Shown: positions 54,145 to 62,690, numbered from the stretch's first letter. The stretch: 64,000 nucleotides of DNA from Rhizobium ecuadorense (GCF_001187535.1 NZ_LFIO01000064.1:1-64000), one strand, 5' to 3'. The notes: generated by a model not told the origin, from the letters alone. A program made the numbers and translations.

Positions 54145-54905
54145 AATTCTCTGCCAATCTCGGTTTTCTCTTTGCGGACCGTCCGCTTCCCGAAGCCATC
54201 CACGCTGCCAAGGCTGCCGGATTCGATGCCGTCGAGTGTCATTGGCCGTATGCGGTGCCTGTTGCTGAGACACGCGCCGCGCTTGAGGAAACGGGGCTGA
54301 AGATGCTTGGGCTGAATACCAGCCGGGGCAACACATCTATCGGGGAAAACGGACTGTCAGCCCTTCCGGGACGCCAATCCGATGCCAGGGTCGCAATCGA
54401 TGAGGCATTCGCTTACGCGGTTGGCCTCGCCGCACCAGCCGTGCATGTCATGGCCGGCAATACCAGTGGTCCGCGTGCCAGGCAGACGTTTTGTGAGAAC
54501 CTTGCTTATGCCTGCGACGTCGCCGGCGGTGCGGCGACAATTCTTATCGAGCCGCTCAATCCCTATAATGCCCCGGGATATTTCCTCAACAGCACCGAGC
54601 AGGCGGCCGGTATTATCCGCGAAGTCGCCCGCCCAAATCTCAAGCTGATGTTCGACTTCTACCACATTCAAAGGATCGAGGGAGATGTCACACGTCGTTT
54701 CGAGGACCTTTTGCCACTGATCGGGCATGTGCAGATTGCATCCGTGCCGGACCGCGGAGCGCCTGATCACGGCGAGCTCGACTACGCATTCGTCTTGCAA
54801 TGTGTGCGAAAACTGGGCTGGGAGCGGCCGATCGGTGCGGAATATCTGCCCGAGGCGGGCACCCCACCAGATATGGCGTGGCTGAGCAAATATAAGGCAC
54901 TTTAA
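54141..54905 (+). CDS. otnI: 2-oxo-tetronate isomerase (Hyi-family TIM barrel)
   Basis: 254 residues of xylose-isomerase-like TIM barrel. It contains AKAAGFDAVECHWPY, a metal-binding glutamate in TILIEPLNPYNAPGYFL, MFDFYHIQRIEGD and IGAEYLPEAG. OtnI interconverts 2-oxo-tetronate and 3-oxo-tetronate, linking LtnD to OtnK. ATG 54141 overlaps the otnC stop. Hydroxypyruvate isomerase is the closest alternative, but the flanking genes favour OtnI. Confidence 0.93.
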   Translation: MKFSANLGFLFADRPLPEAIHAAKAAGFDAVECHWPYAVPVAETRAALEETGLKMLGLNTSRGNTSIGENGLSALPGRQSDARVAIDEAFAYAVGLAAPAVHVMAGNTSGPRARQTFCENLAYACDVAGGAATILIEPLNPYNAPGYFLNSTEQAAGIIREVARPNLKLMFDFYHIQRIEGDVTRRFEDLLPLIGHVQIASVPDRGAPDHGELDYAFVLQCVRKLGWERPIGAEYLPEAGTPPDMAWLSKYKAL

Positions 54906-54934
54906 TCGCAAGACCGGGAAGAGAGGAACACGCA

Positions 54935-55846
54935 ATGAGCGACAAACCAGTCGTCGGATTTATCGGCGTCGGCCTGATGGGCCATGGAATGGCAAAAAAC
55001 ATCAGGACTAAGGGCTACGAACTCTGGTATCTCGACCGCACGCCCATCGATAGTCTCCTGACATTGGGTGCTCACGAAGCCGCAAACGCCAGGGATATGG
55101 CGCAAAAGTGCGATATCATCCATATTTGCCTGCAGAATTCGGGTCAGGTCGAAGGTGTGGTTCGCGGCGATAACGGCATCCTGGCGGGCGCGAGACCGGG
55201 GCTCATCGTCATTGATACCTCCACCTCCGATCCTGCCTCAACCCTGAAGCTCGTTGAAGAACTTGAGGGCAAGGGTGCGCGGATGATTGACGCCTCGCTT
55301 GGGCGGACCCCGAAGGAGGCCGAGGAAGGTACGCTGGACGCCATGGTGGCCGGCGACGACGAGGTTTTCGAACGCGTGAAGCCTGTCATAGACTGCTGGG
55401 CCGGCCGGATCATCCGGGTGGGCGCCGTCGGCAATGGCCACAAGATGAAGCTTCTGATGAACTTCATCGGCATGAGTTATGGCGCTCTCTACGCTGAAGC
55501 TGTCGTGCTTGCCGCGAAGATCGGCATCTCGCCGCAGACCCTGCGAGAGGTCATTGCACCGAGCCGTATGGGCAGCGGCTTCTTCGATACGTTCATGAAA
55601 TATGTCGTCGAGCGCGACCGCGACGCGCATAAATTTGCGATTTCGTTTGCAGCCAAGGATTTGCGCTACGTCAACAATATGGCCGCGGAATCGAAAATGA
55701 TGAGCATCATGGCGTCAGCGGCTGTACAATATTACGCGCATGCCGAATCCACGGGTCATGGCAGTGACTATGTACCGATGTTGAGCGACCTGGTAGGGGC
55801 GTTGAACGGCGTTAACATGGAAGAGGAAGTGCGCAAGGGCGCTTAA
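54935..55846 (+). CDS. NAD-binding beta-hydroxyacid dehydrogenase family protein
   Basis: 303 residues. GFIGVGLMGHGMAKNI begins a Rossmann domain; IVIDTSTSDPAST precedes a substrate loop that reads DASLGRTPKEAEEG rather than the usual DAPVSGG; the catalytic lysine is in NGHKMKLLMNFIGM. The altered loop suggests an unusual substrate. It is the last gene of the aldolase-tetronate operon, 29 bases after otnI. It differs clearly from ltnD, so it is not a duplicate. It could handle D-erythronate or a C3/C4 hydroxyacid. Confidence 0.88.
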   Translation: MSDKPVVGFIGVGLMGHGMAKNIRTKGYELWYLDRTPIDSLLTLGAHEAANARDMAQKCDIIHICLQNSGQVEGVVRGDNGILAGARPGLIVIDTSTSDPASTLKLVEELEGKGARMIDASLGRTPKEAEEGTLDAMVAGDDEVFERVKPVIDCWAGRIIRVGAVGNGHKMKLLMNFIGMSYGALYAEAVVLAAKIGISPQTLREVIAPSRMGSGFFDTFMKYVVERDRDAHKFAISFAAKDLRYVNNMAAESKMMSIMASAAVQYYAHAESTGHGSDYVPMLSDLVGALNGVNMEEEVRKGA

Positions 55847-56182
55847 AAGGCAACTTTTGCTTGATGTGCGCCAGAGCGGCCTCGGCTGGTCAGATCTGGC
55901 GCTACCGGCGTGGCATGAGCGCAATTGAGAACAGAGCGTCATCCGTCTTGGGCTCTTCTTGTGCAAGCCACCCGCTGGAACAAACATATGACCGGCGCAT
56001 CGACAATGCCCACGCATGAAACGTCTATGCGTTCCCCTCCATCCCCTGCCCTGACATTTTCGGGGCGGCGGTGCCTTTGACGGCATATCGCGACTGCACG
56101 ACGTTGAAATGCTGACGGTGCGTCAAATGGTACGGCGAGCGAGATCGAGCAGTGACTGGATAGGGTCAGTGTGAGCGATCTT
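55847..56182. other. Spacer between the tetronate operon and the MFS gene
   Basis: About 335 bases between convergent genes. No gene, hairpin with T tract, or repeat is evident. Local composition resembles the flanks. Confidence 0.45.
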
Positions 56183-57418
56183 TCAACGATCAATCCGCTC
56201 GCCATCTCTCGAAGTTTGGGCCGAGTAGGCGCTTTTTATACCTTCGTGGCGCAAGGTCCAAAAGGCAATTGGGGCCGCGCACAAAACGATGGTTGCGCTG
56301 ACCAGGAAGATCGCCGGCAAGCCGGCTGCGTTTCCGACAAGACCAAGAAGCGGGCCGCTCAGCGCAAGTGCCAGGTCGAGGAAGGCCGAGTAAAGGCCCA
56401 TGGCCATACCGCGATTTTCAGGCGGGGCGGCGCCGACCACGGCAATACCGAAACCCGGAAAAACAAGGGAGTAGCCGATACCAACCGTGGCAGCACCGAT
56501 CATCCCGATGATCGGCTGCGGCGCAATCCATATCAAGATCAGGCCGACGACCTCCACGCAGACAAACACCAATGCCGTCAGTCCGCCTCCCAGCCTGTCC
56601 GGCAAATGACCCAGCAAAATTCGCGCGGTAACGAGTGCCGCGGCAAAACAGGTCACGGCGAGCCAAGGATTCGGCCATTGCCGGCTTGCAAACAGGAGAA
56701 CCGAAAATGTGACGATGGCGGCATAGCCGACGCTGCTGAATCCTGCGCCAAGGCCGGGCAGCCAGACGGCGCGAATAACGCGCCCCCGCGACCCGGCGCT
56801 GGTCGCACGACCGGGCACAGACGCTAGCGGCGCAATAATCAATGCGGTCACTACGGGCAGAACGACCGTAGCCGTCGCAATCGCCGAAAAGCCCATTGCC
56901 GAATAGAGAGCCGTTCCCACCGGAGCGCCCGCCGCCAGTGCGCCAAACATTGCCGTCCCGACCCAGGCGATAACTTTGCCGGCATTGCCAGGCCCAGCAG
57001 TGGCCAGACCCCATGCCACCGAGCCGGTGAGGATCAAGCTTTCGGCCCCGCCAAGCAGAGCGCGGCCTATCAAAAGGATGACGGCGGATAGATTGCGCTG
57101 ATCGAGAAAAAACGTCGATGCCAGGTAGAAGACACCTGCGACAACGGCGGTGCACAGCCCCAGGACCACCGCTCGCTTGGGGCCGCGCCGGTCGGCATAG
57201 CTCCCTGACCAGAGTCGGGTCAAGAAGGACGCACCAAACTGGGTGCCGGCAACCAGCCCGACGACGATATTTCCGAAGCCGAGATCGTTGTGAACATGCA
57301 ACGGCAGGACCGGCATGGCCATGCCGGCGATCAGAAAACCGACGAAAACGACAGCCATTTTCGGCGCAAGGCCCTTGAAGACCGCGAAGTCACTGTCAAG
57401 GTTCGAATTTGGAGACAT
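56183..57418 (-). CDS. MFS transporter
   Basis: 411 residues and twelve predicted helices. TRLWSGSYADRRGPKRAVVLG is the loop between helices 2 and 3, given here in part as SYADRRGPKRAV. GRALLGGAESLILTGSVAWG, FASRQWPNPW, GHLPDRLGG and FPGFGIAVVGAAPPENRGMAMG follow. It resembles sugar-efflux/arabinose-polymer exporters of the YfcJ/YhhS type. Start at ATG 57418 is chosen because a TTG at 57466 would run into the irr gene; neither has a strong ribosome site. It is 34 bases after irr and may be co-transcribed, so an iron- or heme-related role is conceivable. Confidence 0.85.
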   Translation of the reverse strand: MSPNSNLDSDFAVFKGLAPKMAVVFVGFLIAGMAMPVLPLHVHNDLGFGNIVVGLVAGTQFGASFLTRLWSGSYADRRGPKRAVVLGLCTAVVAGVFYLASTFFLDQRNLSAVILLIGRALLGGAESLILTGSVAWGLATAGPGNAGKVIAWVGTAMFGALAAGAPVGTALYSAMGFSAIATATVVLPVVTALIIAPLASVPGRATSAGSRGRVIRAVWLPGLGAGFSSVGYAAIVTFSVLLFASRQWPNPWLAVTCFAAALVTARILLGHLPDRLGGGLTALVFVCVEVVGLILIWIAPQPIIGMIGAATVGIGYSLVFPGFGIAVVGAAPPENRGMAMGLYSAFLDLALALSGPLLGLVGNAAGLPAIFLVSATIVLCAAPIAFWTLRHEGIKSAYSAQTSRDGERIDR

Positions 57419-57452
57419 CAACTGCGGCAAATGGAATTCCAAAAATTTGAGT

Positions 57453-57869
57453 TCAGCTATCCGCAATGGGGCGCAGACGAATGACTATGTCGATATTGGC
57501 GATTTCATACCCGGCCGGCGGCTCTGGAAGGTTTGAAATGTCCATATGATTGTCAGGGACGTCGACGATTTCGCCGCGCCCCTCGACGTAGAAATGGTGA
57601 TGGTCAGCAATGTTGGTGTCAAACCAAGTTCGCGATCCTTCGACGGCGAGAATGCGCACCAGGCCGGCATCGGTGAACTGATTGAGGGTGTTGTAAACGG
57701 TAGCAACGGACAGCACGACACCGCTCGCGGTCGCCTGGGCGTGCAAATCTTCGGCCGTGACGTGTCGGTGCCCGCCGGAAAACAGTAGCCGCGCGAGTGC
57801 GATGCGCTGTTGTGTTGGCCTCAAGCCGACGGAACGCAAGCGTTGGAGGGGTGACGGATGATGCGGCAT
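57453..57869 (-). CDS. irr: Irr-type iron response regulator (Fur superfamily)
   Basis: 138 residues. LRSVGLRPTQQRIALARLLF and VSVATVYNTLNQF form the winged helix of the Fur family. The C-terminal half has FDTNIADHHHFYVEG, with the HHH stretch characteristic of Irr, then DNHMDISNLPEPPAGYEI and VIRLRPIADS. Irr represses or activates iron and heme genes in rhizobia, being destabilised by heme. It lacks the extra N-terminal heme motif of the Bradyrhizobium protein. ATG 57869 gives the family N terminus (MPHHPSPLQ). It is likely a second copy beside a chromosomal one, but that cannot be seen here. Confidence 0.85.
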   Translation of the reverse strand: MPHHPSPLQRLRSVGLRPTQQRIALARLLFSGGHRHVTAEDLHAQATASGVVLSVATVYNTLNQFTDAGLVRILAVEGSRTWFDTNIADHHHFYVEGRGEIVDVPDNHMDISNLPEPPAGYEIANIDIVIRLRPIADS

Positions 57870-57950
57870 GAACTTGGTCCAGGTGATCCTGCTGGACTTT
57901 ACCAAATCCAGCGCGCTGCCCGAGGTTGTTTTTATTGGCTTAGCGCGCGG

Positions 57951-57971
57951 GCTATAACTTAAACTTATTCC
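57951..57971. promoter_or_regulatory. Dyad upstream of irr (site 10, weaker)
   Basis: GCTATAA-N7-TTATTCC, 81 bases before irr. The left arm matches the LysR-type pattern and spacing exactly; the right arm departs at two bases. It could be an Irr box for autoregulation or a chance match; I weight it lower than the others. Confidence 0.35.
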
Positions 57972-58161
57972 CGCTGGCAGTAAGGGGTTGCGGAGCCATT
58001 CACGGGCCGCAATGCGACCCTGTTTATTCTTTGATGAACACCGCTCATGACGGCAAGCGGTCTTGAGGCGGTAATCTCCGTCCGTCACTCTGCCTATGTG
58101 TTTGCGGTCATGCATCGCTCACCAGCGGTGCGATCTGCCCTAAGCTACCCGCGGAGAAATA

Positions 58162-59310
58162 ATGACCCGGAGCAAAACAATCATCGTATTGGCGCTGGTC
58201 GCCGCAGCGTCCCTTGTCCATCACCACGGCGCCAACGCCCAAAGCATCAATGCCGGTGACCGCGCCAACACGCCCAATCGCCCCTTTTCGAGCGAGGCAA
58301 TAGCCGAGTTCGACAGACCGTGGGCGGTCGCATTCTTACCTGACGGCCGGATGATCGTGACTGAAAAATACGGCAAGATCTTTCTTGTCACCCAGTCTGG
58401 CCAGAAAAGCGCGGTCGCAAACGTGCCCGCTGTCGCCGCGGAAGGCCAGAACGGTCTGCTTGACATCGCGGTCGCTCCAGACTTTGCGACAAGTTCGCGC
58501 ATTTACTTCACCTACACCGAGCCTGGCGGGGAAGGTAGCAGGCTCGTACTTGCGCGCGCAACGCTCTCAACATCGAGCGGTGGTGTGGCGCTGGCTGACC
58601 GCACGACGATATGGCAGCAGGCGCCTGCCGGCGGCGGCGGTCAACCGGGCGGCATTATTGCCTTCGATCCTCAGGGTTTACATCTCTTCGTGACGGTGGG
58701 TGATCGAATGCAGGCAAGCAGCGCGCAGGACCCGGATCAGGCGCGCGGCAAAGTGATAAGGCTCAATCTCGACGGGAGCCTGCCAGCCGACAATCCGAAC
58801 GCTGCTGCAGGGGGCGTTGTTGCGCAAACCTGGACAACCGGTCATCGCAATCCCTACGGTCTTGCTTTCGCGGCCGACGGACGCCTTTGGCTCCATGAAA
58901 TGGGCCCGCGCGGTGGCGATGAGTTCAACCTGATCGAAGCGAGCCGGAACTATGGATGGCCTGTCGTTTCCAACGGCGACAACTATAGCGGCGTGCCGAT
59001 ACCGCGCCATGCAACACGAACCGATTTCGCAGCGCCGGCCGTTTACTGGACGCCGGTGATCGCGCCGGCCGGACTTGCCTTCTACCAGGGCGACCTTTTC
59101 CCGCAATGGCAGGGTTCTGCCCTCATTGGCGGTCTGGCTGTTCAATCCCTTGTCCGGCTGAGCTTTGATCCGGGCGGCCAACCGGATGAGGTCGAACGGT
59201 GGGATATTGGCGCGCGCATCCGCGATGTGGCTGTCGCGCCCGATGGTGCGGTCTGGCTGCTTGAAGATGGCGGCTCCGCCAAGCTCTTGCGGCTTACACC
59301 GCAAGACTAG
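58162..59310 (+). CDS. Soluble aldose / sorbosone dehydrogenase family (PQQ-dependent, YliI-like)
   Basis: 382 residues. A signal peptide with core TIIVLALVAAASLV ends near ANAQ. The propeller carries RPWAVAFLPDGRMIVTEK, NGLLDIAVAPDF, TTGHRNPYGLAFAADGRLW and HEMGPRGGDEFN, the PQQ and calcium-binding region of the GSDH family. The protein should act in the periplasm, oxidising aldose sugars to lactones with PQQ. The histidine near the active site sits in TTGHRNP. It has its own promoter region, with irr in the other direction. Confidence 0.88.
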   Translation: MTRSKTIIVLALVAAASLVHHHGANAQSINAGDRANTPNRPFSSEAIAEFDRPWAVAFLPDGRMIVTEKYGKIFLVTQSGQKSAVANVPAVAAEGQNGLLDIAVAPDFATSSRIYFTYTEPGGEGSRLVLARATLSTSSGGVALADRTTIWQQAPAGGGGQPGGIIAFDPQGLHLFVTVGDRMQASSAQDPDQARGKVIRLNLDGSLPADNPNAAAGGVVAQTWTTGHRNPYGLAFAADGRLWLHEMGPRGGDEFNLIEASRNYGWPVVSNGDNYSGVPIPRHATRTDFAAPAVYWTPVIAPAGLAFYQGDLFPQWQGSALIGGLAVQSLVRLSFDPGGQPDEVERWDIGARIRDVAVAPDGAVWLLEDGGSAKLLRLTPQD

Positions 59311-59568
59311 CCCACCCCGTTACGGCGAGCAGCCCGCATGCCCGATGATTGCGGCTGGTGTCCGTGTGGCGCAGTAAGCGCCGTTTGCAGCACGCGACAA
59401 GAACTCGGCAGGTGAACCAGCATCGTGACACGTGGCCTATTCGTGAGCGGTCCTCATAACAACGAGCGAAATGAGCGCTCTAATACGGCTGCATCATTAT
59501 CGCTAGATTACTAACTAAACGGACGACCACACCACGGCCAGTCGATGAACTCGAGGGAGATAACCAGG

Positions 59569-59979
59569 ATGATGGAAACCGTAATGTCGGCTGTGTTGAC
59601 GACACTCGCATTGGGAGGCGCCGCGATGGCCCAGGAACGCATTGTTATTTCCTCCGATTGGGGAGAGGTCACCGCTGACTTGGCGCTTAACGAGGCGTCA
59701 AGTTCACTCTATCGGATGTTGCCTCTGACGATCGAGATGAACGACCATCTTCGCCAAGAAAAGACGGGAAATTTGCCGTCGCCGTTGCCGGCTGTTTCCC
59801 GTCAGCGTGGCTTTTCCAAGGGAACGCTTGGCTTATGGAGCTCAGATCACTTTGTGATCTACTACCGCGATGGACGTGTGCCTCAACCGGGCATTATCGT
59901 TCTCGGCAAAGTCACGGGCGATGTCTCGATTTTTGATCGGCCGGGCCCGGTTTCCGTCAAAATAAAAGCGGCGAAGTGA
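59569..59979 (+). CDS. Secreted cyclophilin-like fold protein
   Basis: 136 residues. A signal peptide (LTTLALGGAAMAQ) precedes a small beta-barrel: ERIVISSDWGEVTADLA, LPLTIEMNDHLRQEK, then GFSKGTLGLWSSDHFVIYY and PGIIVLGKVTGDVSIF. This is the cyclophilin-like domain PF18050, seen with reductases, of unknown activity. The start could be ATG 59569 or the next codon, preceded by GGGAG and CAGG. It is separately transcribed from the aldose dehydrogenase, 258 bases upstream. Confidence 0.75.
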   Translation: MMETVMSAVLTTLALGGAAMAQERIVISSDWGEVTADLALNEASSSLYRMLPLTIEMNDHLRQEKTGNLPSPLPAVSRQRGFSKGTLGLWSSDHFVIYYRDGRVPQPGIIVLGKVTGDVSIFDRPGPVSVKIKAAK

Positions 59980-60211
59980 CAAGGATTTTCAGCGACGCCG
60001 TTGGACGCGGGCCAAATTCCCGCGCACACTGTCACCACCGGCCCTTTGGCTGCAGCAGTGGACGGCCTGTTACGCGCCGCCGTTCAAGCCCATCTGTGCT
60101 CGATGCCGGTATCTCATCCCGGCGTGTGGAATACGCGAGGCGGACCTCTTTAGCCCTTGCCTGCCCCTCCCGCAGCGACCGGGGAAGAGTAGAACGCCTG
60201 GCGTGTCAGGA

Positions 60212-60246
60212 GGGGCGCTCCGATGGAGCGCCCCCCTGTTTTTTCT
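60212..60246 (+). terminator. Strong Rho-independent terminator
   Basis: Perfect ten-base stem GGGGCGCTCC / GGAGCGCCCC with a three-base loop GAT, followed by CC and a run TGTTTTTT. It is one of the best hairpins in the window, yet lies 232 bases after the nearest plus-strand stop (59979). Confidence 0.85.
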
Positions 60247-60276
60247 GCTAGCTTAGCGCCCACCGGGGATCGATAG

Positions 60277-60440
60277 TGGCATGCCACCGCAGGCATTCCC
60301 GATGCCTACCGGATGCCACCCTTCCGAAGGCAGCTCTCCGACACGGAGATTGCTGACGTTCTCTCCTAAGTGCGTTTGAGCTGGGGAAACCACGGCGGCC
60401 AGGTCAGTGTCGATGACGTCAAGGCGCTGCGTGATCCCAA
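60277..60440 (+). pseudogene. C-terminal remnant of a c-type cytochrome
   Basis: The frame starting at about 60277 reads MPPFRRQLSDTEIADVLS (60313-60366), then TAA at 60367, then VRLSWGNHGGQVSVDDVKALRD. This is the end of the cytochrome c subunit of periplasmic alcohol/aldose dehydrogenases (usually MPPFxxxLSDxEIAxVLTYVRxSWGN), with the tyrosine codon changed to stop. No CxxCH or upstream part is found. The methionine in MPPF is the sixth heme ligand in intact relatives. It suggests that a cytochrome partner of an oxidase or dehydrogenase once stood here. Confidence 0.75.
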
Positions 60441-60545
60441 CAGATGGATGATTAGAGGGCAAAACGCGCTTGCTCTCATGAGCCCGGTTCATCAGTCCGA
60501 GCGCCGATCAGTGCATGTCGGCAGATCAACCCCCAGAAGCCGTCG

Positions 60546-60758
60546 TCAGGCGACGTACCCATCCACCGGTCTCAGGTCGTGGATACGCCCGGCCCACGCA
60601 ACGGCGGGCCGATAGGAAGCCTCTTCCTCCAAAGGCGATGCCGACGGCGTTGCCGGGCAGCCAACAATGATGAGACCGAATAAGGCCATCCCGGCCAAAC
60701 CGAACCCCGCGACCAGCCGGCCGCCGTCAACCGTGTAGTCATCTGGATCGTAAGACAT
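60546..60758 (-). CDS. Small membrane or lipoprotein-like protein
   Basis: 70 residues. An acidic start MSYDPDDYTVDGG leads to one hydrophobic segment, LVAGFGLAGMALFGLIIVGC, and a proline/alanine-rich tail with a final DLRPVDGYVA. The GC at the end of the hydrophobic stretch resembles a lipobox cysteine but is placed rather late (after an acidic start), so an inner-membrane anchor is equally likely. GAGAGG lies about 7 bases before ATG 60758. Function unknown. It is 153 bases after the formylglycine-like gene on the same strand. Confidence 0.6.
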   Translation of the reverse strand: MSYDPDDYTVDGGRLVAGFGLAGMALFGLIIVGCPATPSASPLEEEASYRPAVAWAGRIHDLRPVDGYVA

Positions 60759-60910
60759 GTGTACCTCTCTCGATGTTCGACGCGGGCAACATCGCGTCTG
60801 CCAGCCCGGATCCAGATGGGTGTTCACATGTCCTGGGATTAGAGGCGCAAAACGCTTGTCGACATGAACGAGGCTCATCAATCGTCTACCGCCTGCGCCA
60901 CTTTGCGCCC

Positions 60911-61627
60911 TTATGTTCCCCGGATCAGTCTGAAACCAAGCGTTGTCGCAGCTGAAAACGGATCGCAGGTGCCGCGGCTGACCTCCAGCCGGCCATCAGG
61001 TCCCACGACGCTATCGCCCCGGCAGATTCGCGCCTCCGTAAAGCCCGAGTCTGCGTGATTGCCGCCGCCGCCGCTGGCCGCCGGCTCTCCCGGGTCCCAG
61101 CACCATTCAAGGCGCTCGGCCGCCGCTCCGCCTTGGGACCAGCGCGCGCCCGGAAATCCCTGACCGGACTGGTTGAACCTCTGCTTGGATGGTGTCACGG
61201 GCCGGACAAGCGCCACCGCGCTGTCACAGTTTGCCGCCTCCCATTCCCGTTCGGTTGGCAGGCGATACCCTGCCGCGGATGGGTCAACGCCAACAATGCA
61301 ATCATCGTGCGTCTTCATGAAGCTATAGGCCTGGGTTAGGCCGTCACGTGCACTCTTCCAGTTTGCGAACATCACGGCATCATGCCAGCTCACAAGGACA
61401 ACGGGATCCTGCTCTTCCTGGTCAATATAAGGATTGTCCCAGGACGCATCGTACTTCTTTTGCCACTTGCCTTTTACGAAGATCCAGCCGCTATCGTGCT
61501 TTTCGCAATCCGTTATATATGCGGTACGCCGGACGAATTCCCGGAATTCGCCCACGGTGACCCTACACTCGTCCATATGGTCTTCACTGCACTTCGATGT
61601 CACGGCTGTCTCCTCCCGCGTACGCAT
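60911..61627 (-). CDS. Formylglycine-generating-enzyme/sulfatase-modifying-factor-like protein
   Basis: 238 residues, shorter than FGE (about 300). It begins within the fold at MDECRVTVGEFREFVRRT; then PVVLVSWHDAVMFANW, YRLPTEREWEAAN, and the end LGFRLIRGT. These are the core elements of the FGE/SUMF1 fold, which is also used by EgtB and other oxidases. The usual N-terminal MGS loop and the RGGSW block are absent or altered (ICRGDSV), so catalytic activity as FGE is doubtful. ATG 61627 has GGAGGA upstream at about 11 bases. It is read leftward, away from the LysR gene at 61778. Confidence 0.78.
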   Translation of the reverse strand: MRTREETAVTSKCSEDHMDECRVTVGEFREFVRRTAYITDCEKHDSGWIFVKGKWQKKYDASWDNPYIDQEEQDPVVLVSWHDAVMFANWKSARDGLTQAYSFMKTHDDCIVGVDPSAAGYRLPTEREWEAANCDSAVALVRPVTPSKQRFNQSGQGFPGARWSQGGAAAERLEWCWDPGEPAASGGGGNHADSGFTEARICRGDSVVGPDGRLEVSRGTCDPFSAATTLGFRLIRGT

Positions 61628-61777
61628 CGCCAATTTTCTCCTCCGTCGAGTTCTCGGGTTTCCCGCACAAATGTGATCCATGCGTGATGGCGTCGTGACC
61701 GAAGTTCACCATTCCGCCACTGTCTTCTTCATACTTCTGACGCTATAACGAGCCGGTCATATGAGAAGGATTCATGA

Positions 61778-62671
61778 GTGCCTCGCGAGAATGTTAATGA
61801 TCTGATGGTTTTTGTCGCTGTGGCCCGCGAGCGCAGCTTTACGAAGGCTGCCGCCAAATTTGGCGTGTCGCAATCGGCGTTGAGCCATACAATCCGCCAG
61901 CTCGAGGCGCGCTTGGGTGTTCGCCTTTTGACGCGCACGACGCGCGCTGTGACGCCAACCGAAGCCGGTGAGCGCTTGCTCGACGGCGTTGGCCCGCATT
62001 TCGACGAGATCGAAATACAGGTCGATCAACTCAGCGCCCTTCGAGACAAACCTGCCGGGACCATTCGTATCTCCGCCTCCGACTATGCAATCAAGTATCT
62101 GCTTTGGCCAAAGCTGCGCAAACTCCTTCCCGAATACCCTGATGTCAAAGTCGAGCTGGTGCTCGACAACGGGCTCACCGATATTGTCACCGAACGCTAC
62201 GATGCCGGGGTGCGAATGGGAGAGCATCTTGCGAAAGACATGATCTCTGCCCGTATCGGTCCTGACTTTTGCCTGGCCGTTGTCGGTGCTCCATCGTACC
62301 TGGCTGATCGTGCCGTACCGCAACACCCCAAAGACTTGGTTAGTCATAGCTGCATCAATTTCAGACTTCCAAGCTCCGGCGGACTCTACGCATGGGAATT
62401 CGAGGAAGATGGCCGTGAAATCCGTATTCGCGTCGATGGCCAGATCAGTTCCAACCACACGTTCGATATCCTTGAAGCCGTCCTGGATGGTTTCGGTCTC
62501 GCTTACATCCCGGAAGAAATCATCCTGCCGTATGTCAGGGAGGGCCGCCTCGTCCGCATGCTGCAGGAATTTTCTCCGCACTGGGATGGCTACCACCTTT
62601 ATTATCCCAGCCGCCGCCAGTCGTCGCCTGCCTTTATCGCGGTGCTTGATGCACTTCGCCATCGTGAATAG
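61778..62671 (+). CDS. LysR-family regulator (CrgA-like)
   Basis: 297 residues from GTG 61778, with AGAAGGA nine bases upstream. The winged helix has FTKAAAKFGVSQSALSHTIRQLE and RTTRAVTPTEAGERLL, given here as SQSALSHTI and RTTRAVTPT. The effector domain reads GTIRISASDYAIKYLLWPKL, typical of the AaeR/CrgA group. It is unrelated in detail to the two SLPSLA-type regulators. It is divergent from the FGE-like gene and convergent with the cytochrome pair; such regulators often control the divergent gene. No dyad of the 21-base type is upstream. Confidence 0.9.
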   Translation: MPRENVNDLMVFVAVARERSFTKAAAKFGVSQSALSHTIRQLEARLGVRLLTRTTRAVTPTEAGERLLDGVGPHFDEIEIQVDQLSALRDKPAGTIRISASDYAIKYLLWPKLRKLLPEYPDVKVELVLDNGLTDIVTERYDAGVRMGEHLAKDMISARIGPDFCLAVVGAPSYLADRAVPQHPKDLVSHSCINFRLPSSGGLYAWEFEEDGREIRIRVDGQISSNHTFDILEAVLDGFGLAYIPEEIILPYVREGRLVRMLQEFSPHWDGYHLYYPSRRQSSPAFIAVLDALRHRE

Positions 62672-62690
62672 AAAGATGGAATGTGTCTGA

